Assembly (NCBI GenBank): GCA_019279435.1
Contig: JAAALK010000286.1
Location: 31,247,712-31,311,711, forward strand
DNA: 64,000 bases
DNA from: Zizania palustris
Taxonomy: Eukaryota > Streptophyta > Magnoliopsida > Poales > Poaceae
Direction: 5' to 3'
Position numbers and translations under genes: made by a program. The notes below the pieces were generated by a model. That model was given only the letters and a program-made list of their open reading frames with translations. It ran no database searches and had not been told where the DNA came from. Of the stretch, positions 44,426 to 55,525 are shown piece by piece. Within the stretch, counting starts at the first letter, position 1. Each line of letters begins with the position of its first letter.

Positions 44426-45175
44426 TAGTGGGGGGAAATAATCCCGTCAGCAGTAGGGGTGGAATCACGAATTCCGGAGATGGCTTCGAAGCCTGTGCAT
44501 GCGAAGGCCTCCAGCGTCAAATATTGTACTGCGAGGCAGTCGCCCCAGAGTACTGAGTACGCCCCCCGTACGAGAGTCACTGCAAGGATTCGGGTCCTCC
44601 GTAGGCATGTCAAAGATAGCCTCATAGGAAGCCTCGCCTAGGACTAGACGAAGACCCCCACAAGGATATGAGGCCTCTACAGGCATCCCCGAAGCCAGTT
44701 GTACCGGAGGCTTGGTACGGGACCCTTCAGGCCTCGATGGCCCTTGTAAGGCAACCACTAAAGCAAAGACTTGATATCTACAGTGTCGGGTGACTCCTAT
44801 TGAATGGGACATTAGGGCCCTGTAGAAATTAGGTGATGACCAAGCACACGTCCGAGCCATACGTGCATCGTCACTCCAACCGAACGTTAGCCGTACTCGG
44901 GTAGGTGTATAAAACTAGTACCGTCATATCCCTTTTAAATGTAGGATATAGGGTTTGTAGTGATGAATGTAACTCAGGGTTTAAAGGGTATTTTCCCCCA
45001 TAGGGCCCCTTCCTATAAATACCTTTCCCTCATATTGTATAGACATTTTTTTGGAGAAAGAAAGATAGCAGAGTTATTATCCCTCCGGGAGGCTCTGCGG
45101 AGACTAAGCCCATTCATCTAGCTTAACCACATCTTAAACCACTCAAACTTGCTAGCATAATCCTTTACGCCAATA
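44426..45175 (+). mobile_element. 3' LTR of element A
   Basis: 750 bp, starting TAGTGGGGGGAAATAAT and ending GCCAATA, homologous to 5700-6448. It is followed by GTAAC, the target duplication, and then by the interrupted PMD gene of F. Confidence 0.85.
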
Positions 45176-45180
45176 GTAAC

Positions 45181-48100
45181 CATGACCCCATCGATTTTAT
45201 TAACACCAAGACACAGCGTATTTCCTTCAAGAATTCAAAAATGTTTTTTCCGATTGGGCTCAAAGCTTTAGGGCATTCCCTTCTCCTCTCGCTGGGTGGC
45301 GCATCTGGGACCTCTGGGTTGCCGCATCAAAGCGTGGTTCCTAGGAACAAACTAGCATTGCGCACTGCATCGGCCTCTCCCCTGCTCTCCCTTTCAAAAA
45401 TGAGCTGATGTTGGTATCTTCTTGCTACTTTTGGTCCGATGTGTTAAACACATTTCTTTTCGGCCATGGGCTGATGAGTCCAAACCTTCTTTACATTGCA
45501 GTCTTGACCTCTCTTGACATCGTCTCTGCAGATGATCCCTTTCTTTTTTGTTTCAAACCTTTCCACTGCTTTGATATCAAATCTAGTGGTGGCTGGGCCA
45601 AATATATCGCGGATTATAATAAGTAGTCTAATCCTATCGATGAGTGCGAACATAACACTTTTCTTAACCTTTGGCTCGAGCGGTTCTTCTTCTATGGGTC
45701 CACCCTCAGGCCTATCTTTCATCTTCAATTATTAGTAGAACAACTGACTTCTAGAGTTTCGATCCCCCTTGGCCGGTACCTTCTTAGCTCCCTTTATTAT
45801 CTTCTTCATGAGGTATCAGTCCGATTAACAGCCGGTGATGCGGTAGGTCACCTTGGGGGTCCCTGGTGATTCCGCTAGCTATGGCTTCATGTGTATATGA
45901 CCAAAGTTTTCTCTGGCCCTTCCTTTGATCTCCTTCATTTTCTATGCGATCATCGTGAGTCCGCCTCTTCAACCACCCGCCGATGTCTATCATTAGGCAA
46001 GGCAGCCCCCTACCATCCGGGGGCAAGAATATCTGCTAACATCTTGGCCCGATGGTTCAAGGCCTTTTACTAAGGCTTCATCAGTGACTGCGTAGTGTGG
46101 TATGCTTATGTGTCCTTGGCCGATTATGAATACCCACATCGGCTCTCTTTGGATGATGTGCTAGTGAGCCTAGAGAGCAAGGCCATCTTCCTTGCTTATA
46201 TATCTCCTTATCTTCTTCCGATCAACTTCACGGTTGGTCCTACATGTAAGCCATCTTACGAGTTTTATCATCTGACAGTCTACACCAAGCAGCTTGGTTT
46301 CGGCTAGCTACCGATCAATTTTTTCTTCATCGGCTAGATCTAGGTCTATAGTTAAGTAGCAAGTTCTTTAGAGTTCAATCGGATTTTTTCTATGGCCCAT
46401 TCAATCTCTCTTGGAGAACTCCCTTCTTGGGCCGCATGCAGGGTAGTGTCGATCCCTTATAAGAAATGGTGGTCCAAGGTGAGCCAGCACTTCTTCAACC
46501 GCCATTCCAAACACTTTTGTCTTTCATTGGATCCGGCCTTCATCGACATTGACCTTGAGGTTTGTCCTGATTCTCATGACTTAGACTTTTATTTTGGTTT
46601 TCTTCCTTGTCTCTTGACTCTTCTTTATTTTGTAGGAGGAAGATATCGACGCCCCACCGAGGAGCCGAAGCAGTAGGCCGATATGGTATGGGCTGCCATC
46701 GACCATTACCAACTTAGGTAGCGGGGCCCCCACTCCATCAGAATGGCTTGCCAAGAGGTGAGTCAAGGCCTCAGCAAGTAAGCGCAAGGCGTCGGACGCA
46801 GTGACATCCTGCTCCACTAGGACTCGATCCACCCAGGTAATCACCCTGGCCTTGGTTTCATCATACCTAGTGAATCCCGCCTTCTCTTTCCAACCCATGG
46901 CTTGATGTTTTTCTCTTTCTTCCTCATCCAATGCCACCAGCACCTTCTATCGTGCAGACCCCCATTGCTACCGATGTACCTCCACCGGCTCAAGTGCGTA
47001 CGTATTTATCGTATGATACTTGCTTTACTTTCGATACTCATTGTTCTTCTATTTCTTCTAGCCTTCTCCTATTGCTGCGTTGGACCAGGTGGTGGATGAC
47101 CCAGGTCACTCTTAGCTAGCTCCGACTATCGGAGACACCGCCATGGACTTCGTTATCACGGCCGATACTCTGGAGGTCATCGTTGTTGACCCTGACGTGT
47201 CGACCTACGCCACTATTATAATTACATCGGCTGGGGACAACACATTAGAAGATGTGCCGACGGCCGTTGAGATTGACAACGAGGTACCTCCAGTTGATGG
47301 CTCTCATTAGACACTTTTGTTTTCTTCTTGTCACCCTCCTCATAGATTACATCGGCCTCGAATGTAGCCGATGCCAGATACCATGGGCCCATCTGCCCCT
47401 AGGTCAATCTTTAAGGGGAAGGTTCACACACCCTTCCGGTGGCTATGGTGGAGGACGATACCGCTACCTCTTCTGCCGATGGTGCCCCATAGTTGGCTGC
47501 CCCTACTAGGCTTGCTGATGTAAGCTTCCTAGTTTTAGTTTATCATGATATCATAGTCTCTTTCCTGACTTCCTTTCTTTCCTTAGTCTTTCGACCGACA
47601 GTTCTCTTTTGATGTTGGTCCTTATCTCGAGGCCGATGAAGAGGTTGCGGGCGCTCTTGTATTGTCCATGGCATCTCTCCCTGGAGGTAAAGGAGGTCCT
47701 ATCAGACCTACTACGTCGCTTGGACAACTCGGTAGAAGTCCTGGTCAATGACTCGGGGACGATATGGGGTCGCCTCAACAACATATTGAACTTCTTACCT
47801 CTAGAGTTGGTTTACGTCCTTACGCTGGCCGCGTACTTGGAATTTCATCAGTCGGTCATGCAGTGAGTGTTCAGGCAGATAGCCGATTGTGCTAGCTACA
47901 CGTTACAATAAAAGGCGATTGAAACTCATGACGTAGCAGTGCGGACCGAGGGCACCCTCCTGGATCGGCTCTAGGGCGAGTCATCGGTCACTTCACAGGA
48001 GCTGGACCTGCCTCAGGAGGAGGAGGCTTACTTGACCATGAAGCTGGATGGAGTGCGGGCGCAGCTCATCACCAAGGAAGGCGCTCTCTCGGGCTGGATC

Positions 48101-48264
48101 GAGTCTTAGAAACGTCGGCTCACTGATGCGATCCATTTCACACAACGCCGACGCCGATCCCTCCGAGACATTCCCGGTTCAGATGTTGAAGACCGTGCCA
48201 TCCTTCAGAGTGTCGACGTGATCTGGCTATAGGTGATCGAGGGCTTCCGCCGCACGCTTGCATA
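45181..48264 (+). pseudogene. Antisense plant-mobile-domain (PMD, aminotransferase-like) gene of element F
   Basis: It continues from 5699. PMD hallmarks: FRAFPSPLAGWRIW, SYFWSDVLN-like and FLFGHGLM motifs, ECEHNTFLNLWLERFFF, SIPLGRYLLSSLYYLLHEVS, and GHLGGPWWF followed by the LWLHVY segment. Further on come GARISANILARWFKAFY, SYEFYHLTVYTKQLGFG and WWSKVSQHFF. The C-terminal third is acidic and coiled-coil-like (QELDLPQEEEAYL), ending near 48262. Stops (TAG after KRGS and after YNK) and frameshifts break it. PMD proteins act in gene and transposon silencing in plants and are also carried by transposable elements. Here the gene is antisense to F and next to its 3' LTR, so it is an element-borne PMD. 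Confidence 0.75.
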
Positions 48265-49139
48265 ACTTCTCTTGTATCGTATATTTCGATCTGTAATCTA
48301 GACATCATACTTGCAACGTATTATTATTGATCCCTTTTGCCTCGAACTGAACTTGTTTGTATTTTGTGTCTAAGGGAAATGCTTCTGCATCGGCCGTTTT
48401 AGGGCGATACCATTGGTATCAGCTATTTCTGTGTGTGGATCTTTATGCTCCGTCCGAATGATTACTCAATATTTTCTTAAGTACTTCCCATTCGGTCTTT
48501 TCCTGCATCCCCGATGTAGTTGCCTTTAAATTGTTCATCTCATCAAGGATCTGAGTATTTATGAAGGTTAGCCTAAGTCTGTCACTAGCGTCCAATATTC
48601 GTATTTCCACAGTTCATCAGTTGCGGCAAAGTCTTGATCGAGTCCACCCTCCGTTCTTTAGTGTCATCTTAATGGAAAAATCTTGGGAGCTATTCGTCGA
48701 TCGGGTTCACACCATTATATGAAACGTTCTTATCTTCATGACCGGCCTTATTTTTCGGTCGCCACTCACATTTGATTTTGCATGGCCGATCAGCTTCTAT
48801 GTCACACTTCTATGTCTTTGATTCTCTTTGCCGCATACATTGGACCCTTCTCTTCTGACTCCTTGTGAAAATACCACAAGGGCATCATTGCGGCTTCTTT
48901 GGTGCGGTACTGCCATCAGCCATTTGGCCGATTTCTTCAGAGTCGATGGGGTCAAACCTCTCAAGCACGGACACCCTTAGTAGCAAAAATCTTTGTTGAA
49001 CGGCTTCTTGGTCATGCGGCCTTGGCTTGACATTATATGGTCGATGACCGTCTTCTGCCGTATTCTTAGCGCCGCGTCTCGGCCAGTCGTCCATTGATGG
49101 TAGATATAGCCCTTTGTTCCAGCAGAGACTGGAGAACTC
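48265..49139. other. Interior of element F, unassigned
   Basis: This lies between the end of the PMD pseudogene and element G. Short minus-strand frames (for example around 48885-49151) have no recognised domain. F's own gag and pol are not present here or elsewhere in the window. Confidence 0.45.
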
Positions 49140-50424
49140 TGTTGATAACAAAAAAATGGCATTAATGGCTAGATCGTCAAAATATCAATTTTGGTGATTT
49201 GGGCCAAAAATACACATGTCCAGGGTCTGTCCGAAGCCCTACAGGGCCTAAGTCCATTGAGCTATGGGCCTCGAAAGCCTCTAGCCAACCCATGGGCTTT
49301 GGCCGGGAAGCCTTCGGAGGCCCACGCCACCAAAGCTTCGGCCCAAGGAGCAGGCCTCGACGGGCCTGGCCGAAACCCACTTTGGCAGAGATGGAGTTGT
49401 ATGTGATTCTGGCTCCATTCTTATCTCCATCCGGCCGGATTAATAGCAGATTAGATTAGGAATTAAGCCCCTATATATAGAGAGGCGAGGCCAGCGTAGA
49501 GGCTCCCCCAACTCAAACCAAACCAAAGCCTTGTGCTTTGATCGTATTTACTTTGCCTTTATTTTCCTGTACCTCTTCGTGGGTTTGCCTAGAAGCCCTC
49601 CGCCGACCACTACGGAATAGTGGTAACCCTTGTTATTTCGCCTGTGAAGTATCCGCTAATCTATGTAATAGATTGCTATCACCTTGTTACTTCGCCTGTG
49701 AAGTATCCGCTAATCTGTGTAACAGATTGCTACCTTCGCTACTAGTTCAACACTTAGTAAAATTCGGTCCTCAGGCTGGATTGGTACTTCGAATCATCTT
49801 TGTTGCAGGTTCCTATGTTCGGAACTACTTCGTCGGAGGAGTCTGGAGCGGAGAGATCGGTTTCGAAGGTCACAAGGACACCCTTCGGCGGGACTGTAGG
49901 CTCTGACAACAGGCTTTGCCAGCATACTTCGTCACAACGGACTTCGCCACAACCATACTCCGCACCGGACAAAGTTGCGCTCGCGCGTGGCCCTCTCGTC
50001 ATTATCCCGTAGTTTGCTGTATCGGAGATCTCAAGCCGAACCCCGTTGTTCGGAGGTGATCGCCGCGTCCAGATTCGTTTGGAGTCCATCTTCGGCCGGA
50101 TCATTCCGAACGCCGAAGCACCCTTCGGCGGAGTACTTAGCACTGGATGCCGAAGGTACACTTCGGTGCCCCCTTTGCACTAGACTTCGAACCAGACAGG
50201 CTCCGACTTATTTGCTGATTTTATTCTATTTAATCTATCTCTTTCGGCTAATTGGATTATTTTGTGTAATCTGGTTGCTAGGCGACTCCACCCCCCTTAT
50301 AACGACTAAGGGAAGTCGGAACGCGACGTCGGTGCCATGTCATGCTTAGGCTTGTCCCTAAGTATCTGTGCGCTTTTGGATCATCGAACTGACCCAAGTG
50401 CGGGGGCACGTTTCCGTGTTAACA
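49140..50424 (+). mobile_element. 5' LTR of element G (Ty3/gypsy)
   Basis: 1285 bp, TGTTGATAAC to CGTGTTAACA, with TATATATAG near 49473. A 48-bp unit (CTTCGCCTGTGAAGTATCCG plus more) is tandemly repeated at about 49635-49735. The flank AACTC (49135-49139) is repeated after the 3' LTR, so this is a complete insertion of 10,051 bp. Confidence 0.95.
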
Positions 50425-50431
50425 CACATTG

Positions 50432-50448
50432 TGGCGACTCCACTGGGG
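50432..50448 (+). other. Primer binding site of element G
   Basis: TGGCGACTCCACTGGGG, 7 bp after the 5' LTR, begins with TGG as required for pairing to a tRNA CCA end. Confidence 0.6.
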
Positions 50449-50525
50449 AAGGCTACGCCAACATGACAAGTACATCTACATAAGCCACCGATACATCTAC
50501 GTCAACTACTACGTCTACACCGCCG

Positions 50526-52518
50526 ATGGATACAATAGGAGGCGCGGATATCGACAACCGCAACATCTTGTCACCGACACTTGAAGATATCCTCGTAGAA
50601 GACCGGGCAGAGATCGAGGCAAAGTTAAAGGCACTCCAAGACATGATGCTTGGGGGCTACGTCAAGACACGCGTGGGCTTCATCAAGCGCGACATCATCA
50701 CCCCCGACCTCGCTCAGGTCCAGGTAACACCTGTATCGCCTCGTTTATCTTCTTTGGAAATTGAGCAAAAAATAGCCGCATCGGTAGATCAAGCCATTAG
50801 CGCTTCGCTAGCCAACCGTTTAGATTCGGCAGTCAGCTCCCAAGTGGAGGCAACTCTTAGGAGGTTCGGCTTTACTGAGGCCGTACCCCTAGTTCCTATT
50901 GCTAGTGCACCTCCGACAAACCACGTATACAATAGGACTAACGACAGCACTGGCACAATCATGTCTCCGACCCCAACACTTATGGACGAGACCAATCATT
51001 ACACCTACGGTCAAAATAACATTGCATACCACGCACCACCACCTGCACCAATACCCGCGCTGCCTGCACAACACGCACAGAGGCCTGGACACGAGCACGT
51101 CATACAAATAGCGTGTAGGGAAGAGGCCCATGGCCGACACGCCGATATCCCACCGCGTGTCGCGCCCCCGCATGAGAGGCGCACACAAGCAACATACCAA
51201 GATGACATAGAGGAGTGGGTCCGCGCACTATTTAGAGAGTGTGCCGGCTTCATGCCCAAGGGACGGGTTAGGGTTTACCGTAAGCCATACCCCGACCATC
51301 TTGATACAGTGCCCTACCCCCGTGGCTATAGAATCCCTGAATTCACTAAGTTCGATGGCGAGGGTAGCAAGACTACACTAGAGCACGTTAGTCAATTTTT
51401 GGCACAGTGTGGAGAAGTTAGCGGGATAGATGCTCTAAAGGTCAGACTGTTTTCTCTCTCGCTATCCGGCACCGCTTTCACTTGGTTTTCGGTGCTCCCG
51501 CTGAACTCCATCCAAACGTGGGATGATTTAGAGCAGATATTCCATGATTATTTCTACACGGGTGAGACAGAACTCAGGCTTTCACATTTGACATCGGTTA
51601 AGCAGAAATCTAACAAGAACGCCTCTGAGTACATCATGCGTTTTAGGGATACTAGAAACCGATGTTTAAGCATTAATATTTCGGAAAGGGACTTGGCGGA
51701 ATTAGCTTTTAATGGGTTGCGTTCCGAAATTAAAGAGAGGTTAGATAACCAAAACTTTTTAGAAGTTAGCCAAGTTCTACAGCAGGCTCTGGTCCAGGAA
51801 GGCCGAGCCAAAGATAAGAAATTTATTAAGAAGTTTAGCAAGCCTAGGGCTGAAATCCACATCATGGAACATTCTGACGAGGAAGAATCGGAAGAAGAGG
51901 ATTCAGCCGATATGTATGCAGCCGAATGGGTGTGGAACGCTAAGAATAAACATGTCACCTGCTCCGAGTTACGACCATCCCCCACAAAGAATCGATTTAG
52001 TGAGGTCAAGTACTCATTTGATATAACTAAATGTGATAAAATATTTGATTTTCTCTTAAAAATTTAGCTTCTCAGGTTACCTAAGGGTCAAGTCATTCTA
52101 CCTGCCGACGAGTTAAAGAAGCATCCATACTGTAAGTGGCATGATTCACATTCGCATAATACTAATGATTGCATTGTTTTCCGACGGTAGATACAATCGG
52201 CCATAGAAGAAGGACGATTGAAGATAGACCATGATCCTAAGATGAATATGGATAAAGATCCTTTTCCCGTCTACGCCGTCAACCTCGGCGAAAAGAAGGT
52301 GTTGATTCAGCCAGAACTGGCCGAGTTGGCTAATTGGAAAGATGTAATTGTTGGAGAACCACGCACTCGCACACTTGTACCAAAGAGTCCCGAGGTAGGA
52401 GTGTGGAAACAGAACATTAATACCACTTTGGCTAAGGCTCACAAGAGGCCGAAGGTGATGTATAACATGTTGTTGAACAAGCATCGAAGAAGGGCCAGAA
52501 AGACTAGTCCACACACTT
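50526..52518 (+). pseudogene. Element G gag
   Basis: The first ATG after the leader opens 513 codons (MDTIGGADIDNRN) to a TAG at 52065; the frame then continues through TAG at 52188 to 52518. The retrotransposon gag (capsid) domain lies around residues 258-400: FTKFDGEGSKTTLEHVSQF, LSLSGTAFTWF, LEQIFHDYFY, YIMRFRDTRNRC. The acidic segment EEESEEEDS follows. HPYCKWHDSHSHNTNDCIVF in the continuation fits the zinc-knuckle position of such gags. Stop codons show it is no longer intact. Confidence 0.85.
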
Positions 52519-52519
52519 A

Positions 52520-54295
52520 GAAGCTAAAGCAGCCGAAGGGTCCGGGACTCTCAGAGGGTAGCTTCAGACCGAAGTAGCCGAACCCTCTGCACGGAGGCTC
52601 TGGGCCACAATGGCATGACACTCCGCACGGTGGTTTCGAGCCGCAATGGCTGAACCCCCCGTACTGTAACTTCGGTCCCCAATGGCCGAACCCCGCACCG
52701 TGTTGGACGTCTCCGATGGGAGGCTTCAGCCCACACTGGCTGAACGTACCTCCGGCCTGGCAGGACCCTTCGCTGGTGTGGTCCGAGATACCTTCGACTT
52801 GGCCGAACCCCCTTCCAGGTAACGGGTTGGGCTCACAGTGGGCGAGGCCACTAGAGCCACCGATGCCTCCGCCGTATGACTGGGCGGGGACCCCGTGGGC
52901 TCCGTACGTATCTGGGTCAGGGTATCCTCCGCAACCTAACACTGTGCCTTATTTTCCTTCGGAGTATTATGGATGGCAGGGGCAAACAAACACAGCAGAG
53001 GGGGGCATCGTCCACAGACTGTCTATGGTGCCTCCGAATCAGACCATGCAGAGCGAAGCCGAAGGGTGCGAGCACGTGGAGGTCGAGGTCAGGGAGTCCG
53101 AAGCCATAACCATCAGAGTTGGGTCTCAGGAAGTCCCAATCCCGAAGACTTTGTCACCGAGGTCTGACGGAGGTAAGTCTCATGCTTCGTCCGAGCTCTG
53201 CGCCGAAGCTTGGTTCGGTCAGCCGAATGAGGCCCGACTGTCTATCAGGGTTCACAGCGAAGCCCCCTCCGAAAACAGGGTGCACAAGGCCGAAGGGCAC
53301 AACACCACTTCGGCCAGAATTAATGAAAGCCAAACAGTCGCACCCGGCACCAAGCCGCAGCCATCTTGGGCCCCTCTAGGCATGTCCAAATCACAGAAGA
53401 GACGCCTGCAAAGACTACGGGCACAGGAGATGCGCGAGAAGAAAGCTGAGGCCGAGCGCGATGCTATCTTGGAAGAAATCCACCCTCGGCCAGCTACAAA
53501 GCAGGTATGGAGGGAGAAGCCGATTGAGATAAACAACCCGGCTCCTAGTCTGAGCAACGACGACGATGACATGCTCGACGACGATTACTCACCCATCTCT
53601 GAAGGGCCCGCACCCCAGGTGATGGATATCATCATCGTCATGCTAGCTACCGAGTTCGCACTACCACAGGAAGAGACCGAGGTCGCCCAATTGAACCTCG
53701 GCCCATGCAACGCCATCTTCGAGAAGCCCAAGGACTCGGGTCGCCATCTGAAGCCTCTCTACGTCACATGTCACATCGATGGAAAGCCGATTTCCCAAAT
53801 GCTCGTCGACGGCGGTGCCACTGTTAACTTAATGCCTTACACGTTGTTGAAGAAGCTTGGCAGGGATGAGGGTGACCTAAAGAAGACCAACTTGATGCTC
53901 AACGGCTTCAACGGCGAGAACTCCAAGGCCAAGTGAGTACTGTCTATGGAGCTAACAGTGGGCAATAAAACATTGCCAACAACATTTTTCGTCGTCGACG
54001 TACAAGGTAACTATAGCATATTACTCGGACGCGACTAGATTCACGCAAACTGTTGCATTCCCTCTACTCTACACCAGTGCTTGATACAGTGGTACGGTGA
54101 TGAGGTGGAGGTCATCCCCGCAGATACTTCAGCCCAAGTAGCATTGGCCGATGTGTCGGTTGATGTCGTCCATAACAAAGTAGAGTGTCTATCAGGTAGA
54201 GATCTTTCGGATTACGATTTTGTTAGTGTATCCGGAGGACGGTTTGTACCAGTGTCTGTAAAGCTGGCTGGAGTAGCACAGCTGTTTTTGTATTA
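52520..54295 (+). pseudogene. Element G gag-pol linker and aspartic protease
   Basis: A Pro/Trp/Gly-rich region (about 52540-52960) repeats GGFxPQWxNPP-like units. A charged linker with KSQKRRLQRLRAQEMREKK follows. The protease domain begins near 53700: YVTCHIDGKPISQMLVDGGA, with the active Asp in VDGG, and NLMPYTLLKKLG. A TGA at about 53935 and a TAG replacing the Trp of GRDW near 54037 interrupt it. Open segments are 52716-53936 and 54081-54296. Confidence 0.75.
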
Positions 54296-55525
54296 ATGGT
54301 CATGTCTAGCAAGAGTAATCTAGATTGGCTAAAGTCTCGCGTGGAGCAATATCGGTCTAATAAAGACGGTATTGCCGAGGCGATCGGAGACTTTAGCGAA
54401 GTAGAGAAATTAGGGCAAGGTTTTGCGTCGGCCGACCCCTTGGAGGAAGTTGACATAGGTAATGGTAGCATCCCAAGGCCGACTTTCGTAAACCAACATT
54501 TACAGCCCGATGAAAAGGCTGAAGTAATAAAGTTACTTTGGTCGTATGTCGATTGTTTCGCATGGGAGTATAGTGAGATGCCAGGGCTAAGCCGCGAGCT
54601 CATGGAGCATCGGCTACCCATCAAGTTCGGGTTTAGGCCTTATAAGCAGCCTCCCCGCCGCTTTAATTTGGCCGTCTATGACCGAGTTAAAGAAGAAGTG
54701 GAGCGACTACTCAAGGCTGAATTTATTAGGCCGTGCAGGTACGCGGGATGGGTTGCTAACATTGTGCCTGTAGAGAAGAAAGGGAGCAGCAAGATACGGG
54801 TATGCATTGATTTTAGGGATCTGAACAGAGCCACTCCAAAGGACGAGTATCCAATACCGACAGCCGACATGCTAATCAATGATGCTTTGGGGCAAAAAGT
54901 ACTAAGTTTTCTTGATGGCAATGCTGGTTATAATCAAATCTTTATGGACGAAGAGGATGTCTACAAGGCTGCCTTTCGATGCCCTGGGTTTGTCGGTTTA
55001 TTCGAGTGGGTCGTCATGACTTTTGGTTTGAAAAATGCCGGCGCCACATATCAGCGTGCTATGAACTTGATCTTTCATGACTTGTTAGGAGTTATGTTAG
55101 AAGTTTACATCGATTATGTCGTAGTCCAATCGGACGCTATGGGAAACCATTTAGCCGATTTGAGGGTTGCTTTCGATAGGATGCGACAGTATGGGTTGAA
55201 AATGAACCCACTTAAGTGTGCTTTTGGTGTGTCGGTGGGTAAGTTCTTAGGTTTCATGATTCACGAGAGAGGCATAGATATTGATCCTAAGAGACTTGAG
55301 AAGATTAGAAACATTGCAGCGCCGACATGCAAAAGGGATGTACAAAAATTGCTAGGCAAGATGAACTATTTGCGTCGCTTTATATCCAACTTGTCCGGCA
55401 AGATTGATGCCTTTGTCCCCATACTCCGGCTAAAAAACGAAGCCGAGTTCACTTGGGGGGCAAGCCAGCAAAGTGCTTTTGAGAAGATCAAGGAGTGCTT
55501 GTCATCGCCGCTGAAGATAGTGTGA
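54296..55525 (+). pseudogene. Element G reverse transcriptase
   Basis: 409 open codons. RT motifs in order: RPYKQPPRRF, KAEFIRPCRYAGWVANIVPV, CIDFRDLNRATPKDEYPIP, FLDGNAGYNQIFM, FEWVVMTFGLKNAGATYQRA. At the catalytic site the YxDD box reads YIDY (GAT TAT at 55112-55117), so the second metal-binding Asp is lost. The thumb follows (VQKLLGKMNYLRRFI). The frame ends where about 20 codons appear deleted near 55520, before AEDSVIGAVL in another frame. Confidence 0.85.
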
